Part shown: positions 48,821 through 57,893 of the stretch, one piece after another | How the letters are laid out: every line of letters starts with the position of its first letter | Numbering within the stretch: position 1 is the first letter of the stretch | Assembly (NCBI RefSeq): GCF_029853675.1 | Contig: NZ_CP122539.1 | Location: 1,357,001-1,421,000 of the forward strand | Direction: 5' to 3' | Length of the DNA: 64,000 nucleotides | From: Tenacibaculum tangerinum | GTDB lineage: Bacteria; Bacteroidota; Bacteroidia; Flavobacteriales; Flavobacteriaceae | Notes under the pieces: generated by a model | What the model was told of the DNA's origin: nothing | The model's database searches: none | What the model saw: only the letters and a program-made list of their open reading frames with translations | Position numbers and translations under genes: made by a program

Positions 48821-49998
48821 ATGAAAAACTTATTTTTAACACTTTTGTCTCTATTCTTTATCTGTTCAAGTTGTAAATCTCAAAATAGAAAATCAAATAA
48901 AGTAATAGTAGACGGTAATAAATCAGTTGAGATTTATAGTGATGCAATCGGGAAAGAAATAAAGCAAATCATAGATAAAAACGCAAAAGAACTTTTAAAA
49001 GATTCTTTAATAAATTCTTTGTCTATTGGCCTATATATAAACAATGTTTCCTTTGCATTCAATTATGGAGAATTAACAAAAGGAAAAGGAGACATTCCAA
49101 CAAATAAAACCATATATGAAATTGCTTCAGTTACAAAAACATTTACTGGCACATTAGCAGCAAAAGCTGTTTTGCAAGAGAAATTGAATCTAGAAGAAGA
49201 TATAAGAACCTATTTATCTCAAGCATATCCTAATTTAGAATATAAAGGAAACCCCATTAAAGTTAAGCATTTACTAACTCATACTAGTGGATTACCAGGA
49301 CATGTAATAGCTTTAGATACTAAAATAAATCAAAACTCAAATGAAATAGATTTTAATAAAATTGTGGTTGCTCACGAAAACAAAAAAACAAAACCCCTTT
49401 TTTTGAAAGTCTTTCCAAAATTAAACTTACTAAAAAACCAGGAACTATATTTAGTTATTCAAATGCTGGAACAAATTTAATGGGGTATATATTAGAAAAA
49501 GTATACGAAGAACCTTTTCAAAAGTTAATAATGAATGAAGTAGTCGCAAAGGCAAAAATGGAAGACACTTATTTCAATGTTCCTAGAAACAAACGAGATA
49601 GACTTGCAAATGGTTATCTATTAGGGAAACCAATGCCAGAAACTAATTTAGCCAATACGCTTTGGGGAGCAGAAGGTGCACTTAAATCTACCACTTCAGA
49701 TATACTAAAATATATAAGTCATCAGTTTAAAAATGACAAAATTGTTGAAGAATCTCACAAAGAGATATTCGAAATTGATACTGATTATTGGATAGGTTAT
49801 TTTTGGTGGTGTATAGAAAATCAAAATTACGATTTACACTATAGGCACGATGGCGGAATTTCTAGAGCAAAAAATGTATTAGCTATTTTCCCCGAAAATA
49901 AAATTGGTATTTCTATTTTCACTAATGAATCTTCCGTTAATGTGAATCAAAAGCTAAATGATTTGATGCATAATATTTATAACGAACTTAAAAAATAA
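48821..49998 (+). pseudogene. Serine hydrolase (class C beta-lactamase-like), frameshifted
   Basis: A lipoprotein-like signal (LLSLFFICSSCKS) precedes the SxxK motif IASVTKTFTG. The frame breaks in the CCCCTTTTTTT run near 49394-49404. The true continuation reads FFESLSKIKLTKKPGTIFSYSNAGTNLMGYILEK, in which YSN is the second catalytic motif. The downstream frame runs to 49998 with a C-terminal HDGGISR motif. Restored length is about 391 residues. The family includes esterases and D-aminopeptidases, so antibiotic resistance is not implied. Confidence 0.85.
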
Positions 49999-50034
49999 TT
50001 TACTTTTTGGAATTTAAAAACTGTGGGCAACAAC

Positions 50035-50573
50035 GGTAGCTGATGCACAACCCCCAAATTTCAAAAAATGGAATTCATTTTAAAGCTATGTAAGGGCTTT
50101 ATTTAGAACGAAGCCAAAATTTTTAACTCCTTATTTTGCTTTTTTCTGAGCTTAAAACGAAATTTATTAAGTGATATCGTACTTTTTTTAACCAAAACAC
50201 AAAAGCAACCGCTTTGGCCTCAGTTTTAGTAGACTTACCCAAGAATTTTAATAGTTTTTTAATGTTGTATGCAGCCCCAGCCATGAGCATGCACTTGTTC
50301 GCCCCATCGATACCCCTAACATTTACTTTGCGCAAGCCCATATACTGCGTGAGAGTTCCAAAAACAGGCTCCACAATTTAATCTACGATAAAAGTTTTCT
50401 TGGGGTACATGCGCACTCAACTGAAAGGAAGTGAACAGTTTTTCTTGATACGTTTTTTTGACTTGCATGATTAAATATACGATTTATACATTTGAAAAAC
50501 AACAACTTAACAGAAAAAAAACTCTTCTATAATGCAAAAAATAAATCGTATATTAGGGTTGTACAACAGGCAC
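50035..50573. mobile_element. attC-inserted repeat element, copy A (IS1182-type remnant)
   Basis: The left end is GGTAGCTGATGCACAACC. The right end GGGTTGTACAACAGGCAC matches the complement of the left end at about 14 of 18 positions, so terminal inverted repeats are retained. Inside is a minus-strand transposase fragment, and a perfect 14-bp inverted repeat (AATATACGATTTAT at 50474 / 50541). It is a deletion derivative. Confidence 0.7.
50123..50374 (-). pseudogene. IS1182-type transposase, C-terminal fragment
   Basis: EPVFGTLTQYMGLRKVNVRG...GANKCMLMAGAAYNIKKLLKF is the C-terminal DDE block (with the catalytic Glu in VEP) of one IS1182-family subgroup. No N-terminal part remains. Nearly the same fragment occurs at 62020-62274. 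Confidence 0.8.
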
Positions 50574-50713
50574 AATGGCTATAAGTAATTGCTAGTTTGA
50601 GTCTACTTACGAAAGTCCTCGCAGACTTTCTATCTGTGATTTATTTGCTAGATTAGTGCTTAAACACACCACAAATTATACACAAACACGTTGCCAGTAA
50701 TTAAAAAAACGAA

Positions 50714-51322
50714 ATGAAAAAAATGAAAAAAACTATTTACTTTTTAGCAATTTTGACAATTATAAGTTGCGAAGTAATTGAAATTAATTGTAAAGAATTT
50801 GATAAATCTAATGTCATTCTTGATTACTCAATGTTCCAAGAAGAAAATGACAATTATAATTTTATTAATCAACAAAATGACACAGTAAAATTATCTTCCT
50901 CTGGTAGATATTTTTCAGAAAGTTATATTGAAAGATGTGGAGGTTTTGCAGACCCGAATTGTGATTGCTTTAGTTCTTTTGAGGAAATATACAGAGTAAA
51001 CGATTCTTTATTTTTTAGAACACAAATCACAGCTTCGATTTTGGAAGATGAATCTGAATTTATTGACATAGATTACTCTGTAAATTATTCTAGATATAGT
51101 GAAAGGAGATTAATTAATAACAAAGAAATAATAACAAATAAATTTAATGAAATTACGCAAGAGGAATTAATCCTAGATAATTATAAATTTACAAATGTTA
51201 TTGAACTAAACTTGATTAAGCACGAAAGAGATAATTCTCTAATTAATCAGTTAATAATAAAGAAAAATGAAGGCTTAATAGCTTTTATGAAAGATGGAAA
51301 AATATACTTGAAGGAAAAATAA
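50714..51322 (+). CDS. Lipoprotein of unknown function (cassette gene)
   Basis: About 200 residues; starts ATG 50714 or 50723. The lipobox is LTIISC. The mature part has CGGFADPNCDCFSSFEE and no recognised family. It begins 19 bases after an attC-like right box and its stop is five bases before another left box (GCTAACA), i.e. a one-gene cassette layout. Confidence 0.65.
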   Translation: MKKMKKTIYFLAILTIISCEVIEINCKEFDKSNVILDYSMFQEENDNYNFINQQNDTVKLSSSGRYFSESYIERCGGFADPNCDCFSSFEEIYRVNDSLFFRTQITASILEDESEFIDIDYSVNYSRYSERRLINNKEIITNKFNEITQEELILDNYKFTNVIELNLIKHERDNSLINQLIIKKNEGLIAFMKDGKIYLKEK

Positions 51323-51336
51323 CTACTGCTAACACC

Positions 51337-51707
51337 GGTAGCTGATGCACAACCCCTAAATTTCAAAAAAATGGAATTCATTTTAAAGCTATTTAAGGGT
51401 TGTATTTAGAACGAAGCCAAAATTTTCAACTCCTTATTTTTGTTCTTTTAGAAAGCTTACAACAAAAGATGTTAAGTAATAGTGTATAGTTTATTGTAAA
51501 CATCCTCAAAAAAAGGACAATTATTAATTCGAATTTACTAACGTAAAATTCAAAGGGTGATTCTAAAAAGCAACAAAAAGTGTAATTAAGCTATACAACC
51601 AAGTAAGATTACCTGTATCTTTAAGTCATAAAACAACGAATATGGTATATTTAAAAACAGCGTAAATTCAATTTTTAACCTGTAGCCATATTTCAGGACT
51701 AAACATT
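51337..51707. mobile_element. attC-inserted repeat element, copy B
   Basis: It starts GGTAGCTGATGCACAACC two bases after AACA of the left box GCTAACA (51328-51334). It runs about 371 bp through an IS3-end-like segment (AAACATCCTC...GGACAATTATTAATTCG) to TTTCAGGACTAAACATT. No attC right box follows. A hairpin AATATGG...CCATATT lies near the right end. No coding capacity. Confidence 0.75.
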
Positions 51708-51722
51708 AAAAGAAACTCTCAG

Positions 51723-52874
51723 ATGAAGATTGCAATCTTGTTGTTATTATTTAGCATTTCTTCCATAACATATGGACAGAAAATAGACACTCTGACTTTT
51801 TATTCAAAAGCCTTTCAAGAAGAAAGAACTGTATATCTTCACAAACCAGAATTTTACAAATACAAATCGGATTCAGTAAAGCTTCCTGTAATCTATTTAC
51901 TTGATGGACAACATGAATGGTTTGTTAACCCGATACTTTCAGACATAAAATATTTACAATATACGCATGAAATCCCCAATGCAATAGTTGCTGTTGTTCC
52001 TCATAAAAATCGGAATAAAGAATGTGGTATTGTAGATTTAAAAAGCGAATTACCACTTGATGCTTTTATAACGAACGAATTAGACAAAGAGCTATTAAAA
52101 AAGTATAACCCAAGTGATATAAAAGTAATTATTGGACACTCTTTTTCAGCATCATTTTCACTCTATTCATATTATAACCATCCAGACTACTACACTTCTG
52201 TAATAGCAAATACACCACTTGATGAATTGGAATTGTTGGTTAGCAGTTTTCAAGGGAATAATAAAATAGAAAAAAGTAAAATTTCTATAAGCATAGGTGG
52301 AATATCAGGGAACAAAGACTATTACCACCGGAAAAAATATAATGAACTAAAAGAAAAGCATCCAGACTTTTTTAATTCAATCAACATCTTTGAAGCCGAT
52401 TATTCTGCACATAATGCTGTGCCAATTGTATCGACATCTACTCTTCTAACAAGAGTCTTTCAAAATTTTAGAGATAGATACACGCATATTGCAAAAGTCA
52501 ATGAAGAATATAAATTGATTTCTGTACCCGAAACACCAGAAAATGAAGTTGAAAAGGTAATATCAGCATCAAAAATTGGAGCTTCTTTTTATCCACCTGA
52601 ATTAGCAGAAATTAATGGAATTGCTTCAAGATACTGGAATAGCGATTATAATGATATAACTACAGAAATTTATAAATTGGGAATTAGATATTATCCTAAT
52701 TATTTTGAGTTTTATTTGTCACTCTACGAACTAACTAGAGATAAGGACAAAGAAGAATCCAGAGAATACTTGGAAAAGGCAGAGTCACTTTTAAATAGGA
52801 TTGAGAGTGATTGGGAAGGTAAAAAGGCAATTATTGAAGAAATAAAAGCTGAAAAAATAAAAAACGGCTGGTAA
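51723..52874 (+). CDS. Secreted esterase-like alpha/beta hydrolase (cassette gene)
   Basis: 383 residues with a signal peptide (IAILLLLFSISSITYG). An esterase D/Fes-like fold: LPVIYLLDGQHEW, the nucleophile elbow GHSFSASFSL near residue 140, and His in DYSAHNAVP. C-terminal ~100 residues are helical and TPR-like. It starts 16 bases after element B and its stop TAA is inside the next left box (GGTAACA). It could act on siderophore or acyl esters; substrate unknown. Confidence 0.82.
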   Translation: MKIAILLLLFSISSITYGQKIDTLTFYSKAFQEERTVYLHKPEFYKYKSDSVKLPVIYLLDGQHEWFVNPILSDIKYLQYTHEIPNAIVAVVPHKNRNKECGIVDLKSELPLDAFITNELDKELLKKYNPSDIKVIIGHSFSASFSLYSYYNHPDYYTSVIANTPLDELELLVSSFQGNNKIEKSKISISIGGISGNKDYYHRKKYNELKEKHPDFFNSINIFEADYSAHNAVPIVSTSTLLTRVFQNFRDRYTHIAKVNEEYKLISVPETPENEVEKVISASKIGASFYPPELAEINGIASRYWNSDYNDITTEIYKLGIRYYPNYFEFYLSLYELTRDKDKEESREYLEKAESLLNRIESDWEGKKAIIEEIKAEKIKNGW

Positions 52875-52878
52875 CAAT

Positions 52879-53245
52879 GGTAGCTGATGCACAACCCCCA
52901 AATTTCAAAAAACGGATTTCCTTTTAAAGCTACCTAAGGGCTTTATTTAGAACGAAGCCAAAATTTTTAACTCCTTATTTTCTTCTTTTAGAAAGCTTAC
53001 AACAAAGGATGTTAAGTAATGGGGTACATTTTTTTGAACATCCCCAAAAAATAGTACAGTTATAAATTCCATTTTACGAACGTCAAATCCAAATGGTGAT
53101 TCTGAAAAGCAACAAGAAATGTAATTAAATTATACAACAAAATAAGATTACCTGTACCTTTAGGCTATAAAACAACAAATATGGTATAGTTGAAATCAGC
53201 GTAAATTCAATTTTAAACTGTAGCCATATTTCAGGACTAGACATT
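52879..53245. mobile_element. attC-inserted repeat element, copy C
   Basis: It starts GGTAGCTGATGCACAACC after left box GGTAACA (52870-52876) and ends TTTCAGGACTAGACATT. It reads GGGTACATTTTTTTGAACATCCCC where copy F has a transposase fragment between GGGTACATTTTTAACC and TGAACATCCCCC, so it looks like an internal deletion of an F-like form. The remaining 53246-53369 shows no gene. Confidence 0.75.
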
Positions 53246-53369
53246 ACCTTCATATTCCATGAAAAAAAATACTTAATTTATGGAAGTGTTTTACGAAAGG
53301 ATTAAATTAAAAAAGTAGTATTGACTTTTAATAATTACAAAAAGGTTACTAAGAATTCTAAGATATTGT

Positions 53370-54062
53370 ATGAATAAAGACGACATTAAATCAAAGTTAA
53401 TTAAGGAGAATTGGGACTTAATCAGTTCAACTTTTGATAAAGCACTAAAAGAGTTTAAAAAATGTAAACAAAAGGGGGGAGTTGATAACGAATGGAAATA
53501 TAACACGGTAATTGACGTACTACTTGAAGAATGGAATAGAATTTATCCTAATTATGTTTTATTACCTATTCAAGAAGAATTAAGAAAATTGTTTTTCAAA
53601 GTTCAATCTAAAGAGTTTGAGACAGAAAAAAACATTTCTTCAGTGATTGATGTTTTTTGTGTTTGGTATTACAACTGCCAATATTTTTATATTTTCATAG
53701 AGCCTTTTAATTTATCGGAACAACATGAAGAAAACCCTCGTTTTGAGATAAATACTAATAATGAAAATTTATTGTTACTAGAAATATTTGCTTCGATTTG
53801 GGATGAAATAAGCTCTATTGAAGATCCAGAATCAGGTGAATTTTGGGAATTAGATTTACCTGAGTTTTATGATACAGAACTAAACCTTTTACATTTTTTT
53901 GTTTCAAAATGTTGGAATGATGTAAAAACTATAACGAAAACTACAGTTAAAGCGATTATGAATGAATCTACTGGTGCAGGTGAAATCTATTATTTAGATG
54001 AAAACAGATATTTAAAAGATGAAGATGAGTGGAAAAAACTAACTACACACAACAAAATATAA
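53370..54062 (+). CDS. Cytoplasmic protein of unknown function (cassette gene)
   Basis: 230 residues, acidic, Trp-rich, no signal peptide (MNKDDIKSKLIKENWDLISS..., SIWDEISSIEDPESGEFWELDLPEFYD). No recognised domain. The stop TAA (54060-54062) lies inside a short attC-like site, which supports a cassette origin. Confidence 0.65.
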   Translation: MNKDDIKSKLIKENWDLISSTFDKALKEFKKCKQKGGVDNEWKYNTVIDVLLEEWNRIYPNYVLLPIQEELRKLFFKVQSKEFETEKNISSVIDVFCVWYYNCQYFYIFIEPFNLSEQHEENPRFEINTNNENLLLLEIFASIWDEISSIEDPESGEFWELDLPEFYDTELNLLHFFVSKCWNDVKTITKTTVKAIMNESTGAGEIYYLDENRYLKDEDEWKKLTTHNKI

Positions 54063-54097
54063 ACCCCATTAAAACGGTGTTTATACAAAACGTTGTA
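54048..54097 (+). other. Short attC-like site 3
   Basis: CACAACAAAATATAAACCCC, a short loop, GGTGTTTATACAAAACGTTGTA: left box CACAAC, arms TATAAACCCC / GGTGTTTATA, right box CGTTGT. About 50 bp, the size of a compact 59-base-element-type attC. Confidence 0.65.
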
Positions 54098-54200
54098 ACC
54101 AATTTCCCACATAAAGAAACTTTATTAATTTCTTAAGCTAACGAGTGAAATTTTTAGAGTAATTTTAAAGAAAAGAATTACCGTTAGTCTGAATTAAAAA

Positions 54201-54854
54201 ATGAGCCGAATAACAATCATATTTCTTATTCTAATTTTAAATTTTTCTTGTTCTGAAAAGAATAAAAACAAAGCCTTGATAAAAGAAAACAAAATTCTAA
54301 AAACTAATATATCGGAATTGGAGAAAGAAAATGTTGAATTAAGTAAACTAAACTCGATTCTTAAATCATCGAAATCTGAAAATGTGGAAAGTAAAAACAA
54401 AGAATTAAGAAATTCTAAAGTAATAAAAAAACTCGACGAACGTTTTTCAAAAGACACGTTGGATTTAGAAAAATATGGAAACGAATACATATTTGAGAGA
54501 ACTGTTGAGTTGACTAAATTAGATAATAAACTATTTGCAGAAGCTTTTGGAAATATTAGAGAGAAATTGAACTCTTTTGGATATTCGGCTTTTAGCATTT
54601 GTGACGGAGAATCTTTACCGCTTGAAATGTGTAATTGCACAGATTCAATATATATTGTTATTGAACCAGAAGAACTTGGGGAAGATTACGAATTATATAG
54701 AATTGGTTATTTCTATAATGTTGACTTAATTTCATTGGAACGAATTGAAAAAGAAGATTTTGAATTCGATTTTGAATTAACTTTTGAACATGGAAAATAT
54801 CCAAGAAAGAAAGAGAAAATTAGCTTGAATAAAATGAAATTAGAAAAATACTAA
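54201..54854 (+). CDS. Lipoprotein with coiled coil (cassette gene)
   Basis: 217 residues. The lipobox is LNFSC, followed by a heptad coiled coil (about 25-85, NISELEKENVELSKLNSILK) and a globular acidic domain with ICDGESLPLEMCNCTDSIYIV. No known family. The stop is one base before the left box GCCAACA. Confidence 0.6.
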   Translation: MSRITIIFLILILNFSCSEKNKNKALIKENKILKTNISELEKENVELSKLNSILKSSKSENVESKNKELRNSKVIKKLDERFSKDTLDLEKYGNEYIFERTVELTKLDNKLFAEAFGNIREKLNSFGYSAFSICDGESLPLEMCNCTDSIYIVIEPEELGEDYELYRIGYFYNVDLISLERIEKEDFEFDFELTFEHGKYPRKKEKISLNKMKLEKY

Positions 54855-54864
54855 TGCCAACACC

Positions 54865-54935
54865 GGTAGCTGATGCACAACCCCCAAATTTCAAAAAACG
54901 GATTTCCTTTTAAAGCTATGTAAGGGCTTTATTTA
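54865..54935. mobile_element. attC-inserted repeat element, copy D (truncated)
   Basis: GGTAGCTGATGCACAACC after left box GCCAACA (54856-54862). Only the first ~70 bases match the other copies (to GGGCTTTATTTA), after which an IS3-like end begins. Confidence 0.65.
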
Positions 54936-55060
54936 TGTAAGCTTCCCCAAAAACAGGACAGCTATAAATTCGAATTTACTAACTTTAAACTCAAACTGTC
55001 ATTATGAAAAGTAGCAAATTTAGCGAGAGTCAAATCATTAAGTCGCTCTCTAAAAATTAA
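54936..55060 (+). mobile_element. IS3-family left end and transposase A remnant
   Basis: TGTAAGCTTCCCCAAAAACAGGACAG looks like an IS3-family end (shown in part: TTCCCCAAAAACAGGACAG). At 55004 an ATG opens MKSSKFSESQIIKSLSKN and stops; MKxSKFxExQIxK is the usual start of IS3 OrfA proteins. Copies B, C, E and F carry more degenerate versions of the same segment. Confidence 0.65.
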
Positions 55061-55068
55061 AAATTACG

Positions 55069-55413
55069 ATGAAAAAGATTATAAAATTAATTGGAATAAT
55101 ATCTTTAATAAGCAGCTATCTAATATTGATATGGAATTTTAAGGAGTATGGATTTCGTGCAGGCTTTAATCAATTGTTTGACTACGCTTGGTTGTTCGGT
55201 GTAATCAGCCTGATTATAAACTCAATTTACGCAATATTAATTGATTTAGATAAAGTTACATTCAGTATTTTTGGAACTTGTGGATTGATATGGATAGCGC
55301 CATTTGTGATTGATATGGAATCTTTAAGTGGGTTTCCTTCACTTATAATATACCTTATAATTGGAATTCACATCCACATAAAAAAGAATAAAAACAGTGT
55401 ACAACAACGGTAG
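55069..55413 (+). CDS. Small membrane protein (cassette gene)
   Basis: 114 residues, four hydrophobic segments (LIGIISLISSYLILIW, YAWLFGVISLIINSIYAILI, FGTCGLIWIAPFVI, LIIYLIIGIHIHI). No known family. The last codons run through the attC left box (TACAACA) and the TAG stop is made by the GGTAGC of repeat element E, so the present C-terminus may differ from the ancestral one. Confidence 0.6.
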   Translation: MKKIIKLIGIISLISSYLILIWNFKEYGFRAGFNQLFDYAWLFGVISLIINSIYAILIDLDKVTFSIFGTCGLIWIAPFVIDMESLSGFPSLIIYLIIGIHIHIKKNKNSVQQR

Positions 55414-55777
55414 CTGATGCACAACCCCTAAATTTAAAAAAAATAGAATTGATTTTAAAGCTATGTAAGGGCTTTATTTAGAACGAAGCCAAAGTTTTTA
55501 ACTCCTTATTTTCTTCTTTTAGAAAGCTTACAACAAAAGATGTTAAGTAATAGGGTATAGTTTATTGTAAACACCCTCAAAAAAAGGACAATTATTAATT
55601 CGAATTGACTAACGCAAAATTCAAACTATTATCATGAAAAGCAACAAAAAATGTAATTAAGCTATACAACCAAGTAAGATTACCTGTATCTTTAAGTCAT
55701 AAAACACCGAATATGGTATATTTAAAAACAGCGTAAATTCAATTTTAAACTGTAGCCATATTTCAGGACTAAACATT
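55409..55777. mobile_element. attC-inserted repeat element, copy E
   Basis: GGTAGCTGATGCACAACC after left box TACAACA (55400-55406), ending TTTCAGGACTAAACATT. About 369 bp. Its last base is immediately followed by the ATG of the next gene. Confidence 0.75.
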
Positions 55778-56272
55778 ATGAAAAACGTATTGAAATTCAT
55801 ATTGATTTTACAAATTAGTTTTCTCAATGCTCAAGAAATTAAACCTAAATATCTAAAAGGTACTTGGAGATTTGAATCGGAAATTGACTTGCGAACTGAA
55901 AAAGAAAAATCTGAAGATATTGCTGTATGTATTAATTATATAAAAACTGAAAATGGTGCAACAGGGAACCCAGATTTAACTTTTAGGAAAAATAGTAAAT
56001 TTAAAATGTATTTCAATAAAGATTATGTCGAAATTGGAGATTATGAAATAGATAAAAATAACACTATAATATTTTGGCGAAGATTTTCAACAAAAACATT
56101 TGAAGATATAATACTCGGAGAAGCCTTTTTAAAACAAAAAAAGATTTTCGAAAAAGAGTGTGGAAAGTTTTATTATACATATCAGAAAAAATTCAAATTA
56201 AAATATGTAAGCAAAAATAAAATTGAATTTTTCACTTATAAAGGATATAGTGTTTGGAAAAGAATAAAATAA
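55778..56272 (+). CDS. Secreted small protein, lipocalin-like in layout (cassette gene)
   Basis: 164 residues with a signal peptide (LKFILILQISFLNAQ). YLKGTWRFESEIDLRTEK..., DLTFRKNSKFKMYF and VEIGDYEIDKNNTIIFW give the strand pattern of lipocalin-like domains, with Cys at CINYI and KECGKFYY. Unconfirmed. The stop lies five bases before the left box GGGCAAC of a complete attC-like site. Confidence 0.6.
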   Translation: MKNVLKFILILQISFLNAQEIKPKYLKGTWRFESEIDLRTEKEKSEDIAVCINYIKTENGATGNPDLTFRKNSKFKMYFNKDYVEIGDYEIDKNNTIIFWRRFSTKTFEDIILGEAFLKQKKIFEKECGKFYYTYQKKFKLKYVSKNKIEFFTYKGYSVWKRIK

Positions 56273-56277
56273 CTGTG

Positions 56278-56406
56278 GGCAACACGTTGTGTAATTAATG
56301 GCTGGTTCTCGCCTACTTACGAAAATCCTCTCGGATTTTCTATTCGGTTTTTATTTGCTAAATTAGGTGCCGAAACACACCACTAATCATACACAAATAC
56401 GTTGGC
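56278..56406 (+). other. attC-like recombination site 4 (complete)
   Basis: Left box GGGCAAC (56278), arm GTGTAATTAATGGCTG, inner hairpin GAAAATCC / GGATTTTC, arm ACCACTAATCATACAC, right box CGTTGGC (56400-56406). 129 bp. The two arms pair with few mismatches. The centre is closely similar to that of site 2. Confidence 0.75.
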
Positions 56407-56495
56407 AACAAGCTAAAACAGCCAACTGCACAAAAGCAAAGAGTGCTATCGCACACATTGCTTTTTTTTGCCAGTGCTAAAAATAAAATGAATAA

Positions 56496-57893
56496 ATGTT
56501 ACTAAACATAACTACGACACATAAACCAGCAATAGACTTAGGATATTTGTTGCATAAACATCCCGATAAATTGCAATCCATTGATTTGTCGATTGGAAAA
56601 GCACATATATTTTATCCTGAAAATTCAGATGAAAGAACTACCGCTTCCTTATTATTGGATATTGACCCAATTGATATGGTGAGAGGTGGCAGAAACTTAT
56701 CAGGAAAAGGCTTTTCTCTTGGACAATACGTTAATGACAGACCTTATGTGGCTTCTTCATTTATGAGTGTTGCCATTGCTAAAGCGTTTTCAACCGCAAT
56801 GAATGGTAAGTGTAGTAAAAAACCCGAATTGGTAGATATTAAAATGCCATTTGAAGTTACTATTTCAGTATTACCTGTCCCAAAAGGCGGAGAAATCCTT
56901 ATTCGAAAGATGTTTGAACCTCTTGGTTATAAAGTGGTATTGGAAAGACATATTTTGGACAACAAATTCGTGAATTGGGGAGACAGTAAATATTTTACAT
57001 TAAAACTAAATCACACCACTACTCTTCAAGAATTGTTGTCTCATTTATACGTAATGATTCCAGCACTGGACAATGACAAACATTATTATGTAAGTCAGAA
57101 TGAGATTGATAAACTACTAGAAAAAGGAAAGGGTTGGCTATCTGACCATCCCGAAAAAGAACAAATTACAAGACGCTATCTTTTTAATCTTAACTCTCTT
57201 TCAAGACAGGCATTGGAGCGATTGAATGATGATGACGAATCAAAGGAGTTGCAGGAAGAAACAGATTTAGAGGAAGTAAAGAAAAAAGAGACTTTACATC
57301 AACAAAGATTGTCATTGGTTTTGAGTAAATTAAAAGAGTCAGGTGCTAAAAGCGTACTTGATTTAGGCTGTGGAGAAGGAAAACTCATTCGAATGTTGTT
57401 AAAGGAAAAACAATTTAGCAATATAACTGGAATGGATGTGTCTTACCAAGAATTAACAAAATGTAAAGACAGATTACATTGGGACGAAATGGCACCAAGA
57501 CAAAAAGAACGAATCAATCTGTTTCAAGGTGCTTTAACCTATAAAGACAAACGATTGGAGGGATTTGATGCAGCAGCAATTGTAGAAGTAATTGAACACC
57601 TTGATGAGAATAGGTTAACATCTTTTGAACGAGTTGTATTTGAATGTGCTAAACCCAAAACAGTTGTTTTAACAACACCGAACGGTGAATACAACGTACT
57701 TTTTGAAAATATGGAAGCTGATACAATGCGACATACAGACCATAGATTTGAATGGTCAAGAACAGAATTTGAAACTTGGGCAAAAAAAGTAGCTGAAACT
57801 AATAATTATAATGTGCAATTCTTACCTATTGGCGAGGAAGACAAAAAAGTAGGAGCACCTTCACAAATGGCAATTTTTGAATATGGAAATTAA
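56496..57893 (+). CDS. hen1: 3'-terminal RNA ribose 2'-O-methyltransferase Hen1 (bacterial)
   Basis: 465 residues, full length for bacterial Hen1. The N-terminal half is the bacterial-specific domain (MLLNITTTHKPAIDLGYLLHKHP). The C-terminal half is the SAM methyltransferase with VLDLGCGEGKL (about residue 288) and the metal-site EVIEHLDENRL with downstream TDHRFEW. It marks the 3' end of a cleaved RNA with 2'-O-methyl before Pnkp reseals it, blocking re-cleavage by the same ribotoxin. It overlaps pnkp by 11 bases. Confidence 0.94.
   Translation: MLLNITTTHKPAIDLGYLLHKHPDKLQSIDLSIGKAHIFYPENSDERTTASLLLDIDPIDMVRGGRNLSGKGFSLGQYVNDRPYVASSFMSVAIAKAFSTAMNGKCSKKPELVDIKMPFEVTISVLPVPKGGEILIRKMFEPLGYKVVLERHILDNKFVNWGDSKYFTLKLNHTTTLQELLSHLYVMIPALDNDKHYYVSQNEIDKLLEKGKGWLSDHPEKEQITRRYLFNLNSLSRQALERLNDDDESKELQEETDLEEVKKKETLHQQRLSLVLSKLKESGAKSVLDLGCGEGKLIRMLLKEKQFSNITGMDVSYQELTKCKDRLHWDEMAPRQKERINLFQGALTYKDKRLEGFDAAAIVEVIEHLDENRLTSFERVVFECAKPKTVVLTTPNGEYNVLFENMEADTMRHTDHRFEWSRTEFETWAKKVAETNNYNVQFLPIGEEDKKVGAPSQMAIFEYGN

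Larger units (their letters stand above)
50025..50695 (+). other. attC-like site 2, interrupted by an insertion
   Basis: The left box GGGCAAC (50025-50031) follows the serine hydrolase. The remainder, from TATAAGTAATTGCTAG (near 50581) through the inner hairpin GAAAGTC/GACTTTC to ACACGTTGCC (right box 50689-50695), lies after a 539-bp insertion at 50035-50573. The inner hairpin region matches the site at 56278-56406. Confidence 0.6.

Noticed and set aside
48821-49998. Antibiotic-resistance beta-lactamase
   Set aside because: SxxK and YxN motifs are present, but the family mostly consists of esterases or peptidases, and the gene is frameshifted; resistance is not supported.
51337-55777. Group II intron inserted in attC
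   Set aside because: Neither strand of the repeats starts with GTGYG or shows a domain V-like hairpin at the expected end, and no reverse transcriptase is present.
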